Shown piece after piece: positions 7,814 through 11,052 of a stretch of 11,052 bases of DNA. Made by a program: the position numbers and the translations under genes. The notes under the pieces were generated by a model that was given only the letters and a program-made list of their open reading frames with translations, was not told the DNA's origin and did not search any database. This DNA is from H111-94 sp034436045 (lineage in GTDB: Bacteria; Chloroflexota; Ktedonobacteria; Ktedonobacterales; Ktedonobacteraceae), in NCBI GenBank assembly GCA_034436045.1, contig DAOTVZ010000203.1, positions 1-11,052 on the forward strand. The letters are read 5' to 3'. The number at the start of each line of letters is the position of its first letter. Positions within the stretch are counted from its first letter, which is position 1.

Positions 7814-7912
7814 CATAGCCTTACGCCCCAAGAATGGAAAAGCCCGCCACTGCTCAGGAACCTTAAACTCCGTAATAGTAATATCTTGTCCATTGGCGGT
7901 GGTAATCGCTCC
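7802..7912 (-). pseudogene. Possible remnant of a coding region, 36 codons between stops
   Basis: Between an in-frame TGA (7915-7913) and TGA (7804-7802), the minus strand reads a stretch with natural-looking protein composition, including NGQDITITEFKVPEQWRAF and ending in GRKAMPLQ. There is no start codon near its beginning and no family that I recognise. Its stop codon lies inside the right arm of the 15-bp inverted repeat. It may be the truncated end of a decayed gene left by rearrangement, or chance. Low confidence. Confidence 0.22.
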
Positions 7913-7937
7913 TCATCTTGCTGACGATCCTTTCTGG

Positions 7938-8553
7938 CTATGCCTTGAGTAGCAGCGTGCGGAAGCTACTGAGAGTAGTACCACCTGGCAAAGGCATCCC
8001 ATCTGCGCTGATGGGAGTAACAATGCTTCCACTCACCTTAAAGCGTCCTGATGGTCTCCCTAAGACGAAAAAGTGACCAGGGCTATACTGGCGCAAAAAG
8101 ACAATTGTTTGTTCTCCGATCTGAAAAAGTGGATCATCATCCGCCTGGTAGAGGGTACCATTCACAACCCCTCCCTCCTGGTCAAGAATAATAGTCGCAC
8201 CAGCACTTAAGCTCAGACTGTGGGGGTTCCACAGTACCTCTTCAATAGTTACGATGAAGTAGGTACTTATCGGAGCATTGGCTGATGCATCGGTACTGAA
8301 TATCTGGGTAATTTCTCCTCTAATACCTAAATCAGCATCCTTCTTGATAGAGGCTAAAGTTGGATAATAATGTGACCAACTGGCGTCCATCGTGACGACT
8401 TTTGGGTAGATACTTGCTTGAGCATGATTCGCTGCCTGAGATGTATTTTGTGAGCATCCACACAACAGCGACAGTAGACTAAGGCTACAGGCTAAAAAAC
8501 ATGCTGTACTGAATCGATAAAAGGTACCAGCTTCGCAACATCTTCATGTTCAT
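7938..8553 (-). CDS. Putative lipoprotein of unknown function, signal peptide frame interrupted by a one-base shift
   Basis: The main open frame (8465-7938, about 175 aa) starts only at a TTG and begins with the lipobox LLCGC, so the N-terminus is missing from that frame. Upstream, a different frame starts at ATG 8553 (then ATGs at 8547 and 8541) after AAAGGG. It encodes a positively charged, hydrophobic signal peptide but stops at TAG 8487-8485. Dropping one T from the T6 run at 8499-8494 joins the two frames into a 204-aa product with a type II signal peptide and lipidated Cys33. The mature part is a soluble, beta-rich-looking domain with RGEITQIFS, TIILDQEGG, DDPLFQIGEQTIVFL and GRPSGRFKVSG. 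It resembles no family I can name. Possible explanations are a sequencing error, a recent mutation, or slippage at the T run. It lies 86 nt downstream of the secreted-protein gene ending at 8640. Confidence 0.6.
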
Positions 8554-8598
8554 TGCCCTTTCTTCAGAAGAACATCGCCTGTTTTATGAATTCGATCT

Positions 8599-8627
8599 AT
8601 AGTAGAAGGTAACGCTCCCCAAGACAA
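8599..8627 (-). promoter_or_regulatory. Possible promoter of the lipoprotein gene
   Basis: On the minus strand, TTGTCT (8627-8622) and TACTAT (8604-8599) are 17 nt apart, each matching 4 of 6 consensus bases, followed by an overlapping TATAGAT. No terminator is visible between the preceding gene and here, so readthrough is an equally good explanation. Confidence 0.28.
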
Positions 8628-8639
8628 ACGTAGGTACCC

Positions 8640-9143
8640 TTATGCATACGTTCCCCACTCAAGCATAGTTCCTGTCTGTGCATCGAAAACTTCAAATCCA
8701 CCAGGAGATGGTTGCATCTTTATGGGAGCAGGAGAGTGTATATTGGTCAAGATAAAAGGACCATGCAGTATAACAAGGTACACCATTGCGTTGGCTGGAA
8801 GCCCCGTTTCTTCCCCATTGAGCAGTTGCTCCGCCTGTAGACTGGTCACAAGCTGGATAGAGACAATTTGTGGAGCCTGGCCAGAAATCGTTGACCCACC
8901 TGGAAAGGGATTTGTGATGACATACTGCCTCACTTGTGCAAGCGTAATGCCTTGTTCATTAGTAGGGGTTGGTATAGCTTGTAGACCAGGCCCGGCACTC
9001 TTCAACCCCTTTAGAACCACCCCAGGCCCAGATGCAAGTGGAGCGTGACTTGCACCTACCATACCTTTTATACCGATCAATGCAGTCGCAAGGATCGCTA
9101 GCACATAGAACGCGAAGATACCTGAGAGAACTTGACATTTCAT
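8640..9143 (-). CDS. Secreted or membrane-anchored protein of unknown function, PFPGG family (copy 2)
   Basis: A 167-aa protein with an N-terminal hydrophobic helix (about residues 6-29, VLSGIFAFYVLAILATALIG), either a signal peptide or an anchor. A low-complexity Gly/Pro/Ala stretch follows to about residue 62. The remaining 100 residues form a domain also found in the protein encoded at 10308-10856. Shared landmarks are an amphipathic start ITLAQVRQYV, PFPGG at 79-83, SG at 87-88, a beta-like VSIQLVTS, LNGE at 107-110, a hydrophobic VYLVILHGP strand and FEVFDAQTG near 149-157. The start ATG 9143 follows AAGGGG at 8 nt. No catalytic or metal-binding motif is evident. No cysteine lies outside the signal region. 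I do not recognise a named family. It probably acts outside the membrane. Confidence 0.75.
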   Translation of the reverse strand: MKCQVLSGIFAFYVLAILATALIGIKGMVGASHAPLASGPGVVLKGLKSAGPGLQAIPTPTNEQGITLAQVRQYVITNPFPGGSTISGQAPQIVSIQLVTSLQAEQLLNGEETGLPANAMVYLVILHGPFILTNIHSPAPIKMQPSPGGFEVFDAQTGTMLEWGTYA

Positions 9144-9195
9144 AAACCTGGCCCCTTTTTTGTTCTAGCTTACTATGAGACACCCATCTCTCACC

Positions 9196-9233
9196 GTCAC
9201 ATATAAGGATGCCTGGCATCACTTATATGTGAC
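9196..9233. repeat. Near-perfect 17-bp hairpin
   Basis: GTCACATATAAG (9196-9207) is the exact reverse complement of CTTATATGTGAC (9222-9233). Inside it GATGC/GCATC pairs around a 3-nt CTG loop, with A9221 as a single bulge. It lies 52 nt upstream of the start codon at 9143, in the expected leader or promoter region of that minus-strand gene. It could be a regulator's operator, an mRNA leader structure, or a terminator for transcription coming from 9589. No T-tract follows on the minus strand, which weighs against a plain terminator. Confidence 0.55.
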
Positions 9234-9340
9234 AAACTTTAATGAGATTATTCTTCAGCAGTTTGAGGTAGTACAGTCCCAAATTCATCTCCTGCTTATT
9301 GACCTGTGACCGGTGCTGTCAGAAACAGGGGAGTGTGACT

Positions 9341-9451
9341 ATGAATCTGATCGTAGGGGAGTGTGCTGCTATCGTCATTACGGCAATTGGTCTGGTAGTG
9401 CCATTGCTGTGTCCCCTTCCTGGCACTGAGCGCCGTCAAGAAGAGTTGTAA
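9341..9451 (+). CDS. Possible 36-aa hydrophobic small protein
   Basis: ATG 9341 is preceded by AGGGGAG at 7 nt, a near-ideal ribosome binding site. The frame encodes MNLIVGECAAIVITAIGL followed by VVPLLCPLPG and a charged tail ERRQEEL. One hydrophobic segment of about 20 residues could span the membrane. It is the only plus-strand candidate in the right part of the window. An opposing minus-strand frame of similar size (ATG at 9490) overlaps it, and only one, or neither, is likely to be real. No family recognised. Confidence 0.28.
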   Translation: MNLIVGECAAIVITAIGLVVPLLCPLPGTERRQEEL

Positions 9452-9588
9452 TTGGAAAGAGTATGATGCGCTTCTTTTGCGGTTGAGCCATCGTTCCTTC
9501 CACTTCAAGTTCAAACACAACACGGACAAATGTTACGGCGTGATGAATTACACTCCTACAGAGCCGAGTTTTGCACATATTTACTCTA

Positions 9589-10074
9589 CTATTGGTGCTG
9601 CGGGGGCGGAGGGATGGCTTGCTCACGTTGATATTTCGCTAGCCACCAGACAGGATGAAGCTTACTCTTGATGATGATGAGGGCTGAAACGCTGATTGAG
9701 AGGAAAATAAAAGCAATGCAGAGCAGGCCAAGTGCGTGTAATGATGCGTGGTAAAACGATACATCCGCTCCCAAAGGCATAGAAACCAACTGAGTAGGTG
9801 CATTATGGTATTCCTTCCAGCGTTCCCACGCATTCACCAGCACAATGGCAGAAAGAATGCCGGTAAAGCTAAAAAGTTTGTCGATATACCGCCGCCAAAA
9901 CGCCCCCTGTACATTTTTTGCGAGCATCCAGATTCCTCCGACCAGCAATAGCACACAAAATCCCAGAATAATGTCTATAGCGGTAAGAGATAAGTATGGT
10001 ATATTAAGTGTGATAAACCTCAATATATTGTTAGGAATATGCGAGAAAATGTAATACTGTATGAAAATCAACAT
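9589..10074 (-). CDS. Small integral membrane protein of unknown function
   Basis: A 161-aa protein with three clear hydrophobic segments, about residues 28-51 (ending LLLVGGIWMLA), 67-82 (LFSFTGILSAIVLVNA) and 113-135 (rich in Leu/Ile/Ser). Between the first two is a short basic loop (FWRRYIDK), suggesting that loop is cytoplasmic. A more hydrophilic loop follows segment two. The tail is basic and ends in a PPPP run. The ATG at 10074 is preceded by GGGGAG at 10 nt, a good ribosome binding site. Base composition is strongly AT-rich at its 5' end compared with sucAB. No conserved motif or family is recognised. Neighbours on the same strand are the two PFPGG secreted proteins, but it is separated from the upstream one by a terminator-like hairpin, so it is probably transcribed alone. 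Confidence 0.7.
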   Translation of the reverse strand: MLIFIQYYIFSHIPNNILRFITLNIPYLSLTAIDIILGFCVLLLVGGIWMLAKNVQGAFWRRYIDKLFSFTGILSAIVLVNAWERWKEYHNAPTQLVSMPLGADVSFYHASLHALGLLCIAFIFLSISVSALIIIKSKLHPVWWLAKYQREQAIPPPPQHQ

Positions 10075-10214
10075 ATCTTTTTATCTCCCCTCTATGAGAA
10101 AATATGTTATCTCTTACAGAGTATATCATATTCAATCAACCATAATGGGTTTTCAGCTTAAATGTTTATCCATTTTTATGAGGGAAGGAAGTTAGCAACT
10201 TCCCCCATCAATGT

Positions 10215-10262
10215 AAAACTCAGAAAATACAGAGCTATACACTAGCTGCATTTTCTGAGTTT
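10215..10262 (-). terminator. Probable intrinsic terminator after the 182-aa secreted-protein gene
   Basis: AAACTCAGAAAAT (10216-10228) and ATTTTCTGAGTTT (10250-10262) are perfect 13-bp inverted arms with a 21-nt loop that can pair further through AGCT/AGCT. Read on the minus strand, the stem ends in a run of four T residues (10218-10215). It lies about 45 nt past the stop at 10308. The T-run is short, so efficiency is uncertain. Confidence 0.6.
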
Positions 10263-10307
10263 CTGGGAGGGAAGGGAAACAATGTTCCTAATATCCCTCC
10301 TTTCACA

Positions 10308-10856
10308 CTAATCCTTTTGCAATGCTGACGCGGGTACGCTTAAAAGAAGTAGATTACCCGTTGTCGCATCAAAGATTTCAGTAGCTGCGTCCTCCGTATT
10401 AAGATGGAAGCCAGGAGGAACTGAAACGTATAGGGGATTGTATTCACCTGTTAGTTGGACATAACATACCAACTGCGTAGCAGGTACATCAATATTCTCA
10501 CCATTCAAGCGCGCGCTAGCAACAGCACTGGTGATAAATTCGACGCTTGTAATAGTGAGAGGCTTGCCAGATAATGTAGGACCGCCTGGAAAAGGGTGAG
10601 TATTAATATAGTTTTTTACATCACTCACCGTAAATGCAGGGGTACCAGTACGTGTTCGGGGAATGCCGAAGCCACCTGTAGGTACATTACTCGTGTCAAC
10701 CATATGAGGAGACCGTGCATACATCGTCTGCGGAGATGGGAATGCACTTGCAGATGCTCCATGTATATTGCTACCAGCTATGAGAACTCCCACCACAACT
10801 AAAGCGACAAAGGCAAATGCAGATGTGATCATGAGCAATTTTCTCATATGCGACAT
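10308..10856 (-). CDS. Secreted protein of unknown function, PFPGG family (copy 1)
   Basis: A 182-aa protein with a classical signal peptide: basic MRKLL, a hydrophobic core (about 8-28, ITSAFAFVALVVVGVLIAG) and a possible AxA-type cleavage near ASASA (34-38). A flexible segment to about residue 73 leads to the domain shared with the protein at 8640-9143. Its landmarks are FTVSDVKNYINTHPFPGG (75-92), SG at 96-97, ITSVEFITS (102-110), LNGE (117-120), a hydrophobic LVCYVQLTG strand and TEIFDATTG (159-167). There is no catalytic signature and only one cysteine after the signal peptide (Cys131). ATG 10856 has AAGGA at 10 nt; a second in-frame ATG at 10847 is possible. It starts 50 nt downstream of the partial gene at the right edge and is probably co-transcribed with it. 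Not a family I can name. Confidence 0.78.
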   Translation of the reverse strand: MSHMRKLLMITSAFAFVALVVVGVLIAGSNIHGASASAFPSPQTMYARSPHMVDTSNVPTGGFGIPRTRTGTPAFTVSDVKNYINTHPFPGGPTLSGKPLTITSVEFITSAVASARLNGENIDVPATQLVCYVQLTGEYNPLYVSVPPGFHLNTEDAATEIFDATTGNLLLLSVPASALQKD

Positions 10857-10906
10857 TGGGATAAATTCCTTTCTTTTTTCCCGAAGAACTCACTGGAGGA
10901 TTACCT

Positions 10907-11052
10907 CTAACAACTTGTTGGAGAGCAAGTATACATTTGGCCGCCAACATAACTTTTTGGATCATGGTTATCGTACCAACCTGCATATGGAGGATCCTGG
11001 GCCTGAATACCATCACCATCACTAGTTTGATATTGGAAAGATCCTACAGGGC
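10907..11052 (-). CDS. C-terminal 47 codons of a gene cut by the right edge, probably a secreted protein
   Basis: Read on the minus strand, one frame is open from the window edge to TAG at 10909-10907. The translation looks genuine: polar and aromatic-rich, with QTSDGDGIQAQDPP, AGWYDNHDPKSY, VGGQMYTC and a final CSPTSC. The other two minus frames hit stops within the first 40 nt. Three Cys/Pro/Ser-rich terminal residues and the Tyr/Trp/Asp content suggest an extracellular protein with a possible disulfide (two Cys, five residues apart). The family cannot be named from this fragment. It lies directly upstream of the 182-aa secreted-protein gene, 50 nt apart. Confidence 0.6.
   Translation of the reverse strand, partial: PVGSFQYQTSDGDGIQAQDPPYAGWYDNHDPKSYVGGQMYTCSPTSC

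Larger units (their letters stand above)
9144..9588. other. Intergenic stretch between two minus-strand genes
   Basis: It holds the leader of the gene at 8640-9143, a long hairpin (9196-9233) and a possible 36-codon plus-strand ORF (9341-9451). There is also an 11-nt direct repeat AGGGGAGTGTG at 9327-9337 and 9355-9365. Several overlapping minus-strand frames exist around 9296-9626, but their translations look unnatural and none has a clearly better start than the others. No RNA gene or mobile element is recognised. Confidence 0.5.

Noticed and set aside
9378..9626. Minus-strand frame of 82 codons overlapping the end of the membrane-protein gene
   Set aside because: Its first half overlaps the neighbouring gene in another frame and has unnatural composition. 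The internal ATG at 9490 has GGAAGGA only about 3 nt away. Kept only as a competitor to the plus-strand small ORF.
10187..10203. 7-bp hairpin GGAAGTT/AACTTCC
   Set aside because: Short stem, no T-tract and no clear position relative to a promoter or gene end; easily chance.
10768..11025. Plus-strand frame ending in EYHHHH next to GGATCC, resembling a His-tag from a vector
   Set aside because: The repeated CATCAC is the reverse complement of the S-D-G-D-G codons in a natural-looking minus-strand coding frame. There is no other vector sequence, and the upstream plus-strand translation is not protein-like.

Overview
The window looks like chromosomal DNA of a free-living, moderately GC-rich bacterium. 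My best guess is a member of the Chloroflexota, perhaps Ktedonobacteria. This rests on the divergent isoleucyl-tRNA synthetase type with a GVHH signature, a Gram-positive-style T-box leader, the sucAB arrangement and a set of unfamiliar secreted proteins. That assignment is inference from sequence feel, not a database match.

Left part (1-3180, minus strand): a probable amino-acid-responsive operon. A promoter near 3180-3152 drives a long T-box riboswitch leader (about 3095-2780). Its specifier codon reads ATC (Ile), its T-box core is AGGGTGGTACCACGG, and it ends in a strong terminator hairpin. Downstream come an AlaX-type tRNA-editing hydrolase (2712-1987) and, 28 nt later, the first 652 codons of an IleRS-like class I aminoacyl-tRNA synthetase that leaves the window at the left edge. 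Uncharged tRNA-Ile would switch on both a charging enzyme and a trans-editing enzyme.

Middle (3181-7736, plus strand): a divergent intergenic region of about 360 bp, then sucA (E1 of 2-oxoglutarate dehydrogenase) and sucB (its E2). They overlap by 11 nt and are probably translationally coupled. No E3 (lpd) gene lies next to them. The sucA leader carries a perfect 9-bp inverted repeat just upstream of the ribosome binding site. A perfect 15-bp inverted repeat follows sucB.

Right part (7802-11052, mostly minus strand): AT-richer accessory DNA with small exported or membrane proteins of no recognised family. In transcription order these are the 3' end of a gene cut by the right edge, a 182-aa secreted protein, a terminator hairpin, a 161-aa three-helix membrane protein, a 17-bp hairpin, a 167-aa secreted protein paralogous to the 182-aa one, and a lipoprotein. 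The paralogues share a P-F-P-G-G motif, an L-N-G-E motif and an F-D-A-x-T-G ending. The lipoprotein's signal peptide appears broken by a one-base shift in a T6 run. The two paralogues with a membrane protein and a lipoprotein nearby are the best candidate here for an undescribed cell-surface system, but no function can be read from sequence alone.
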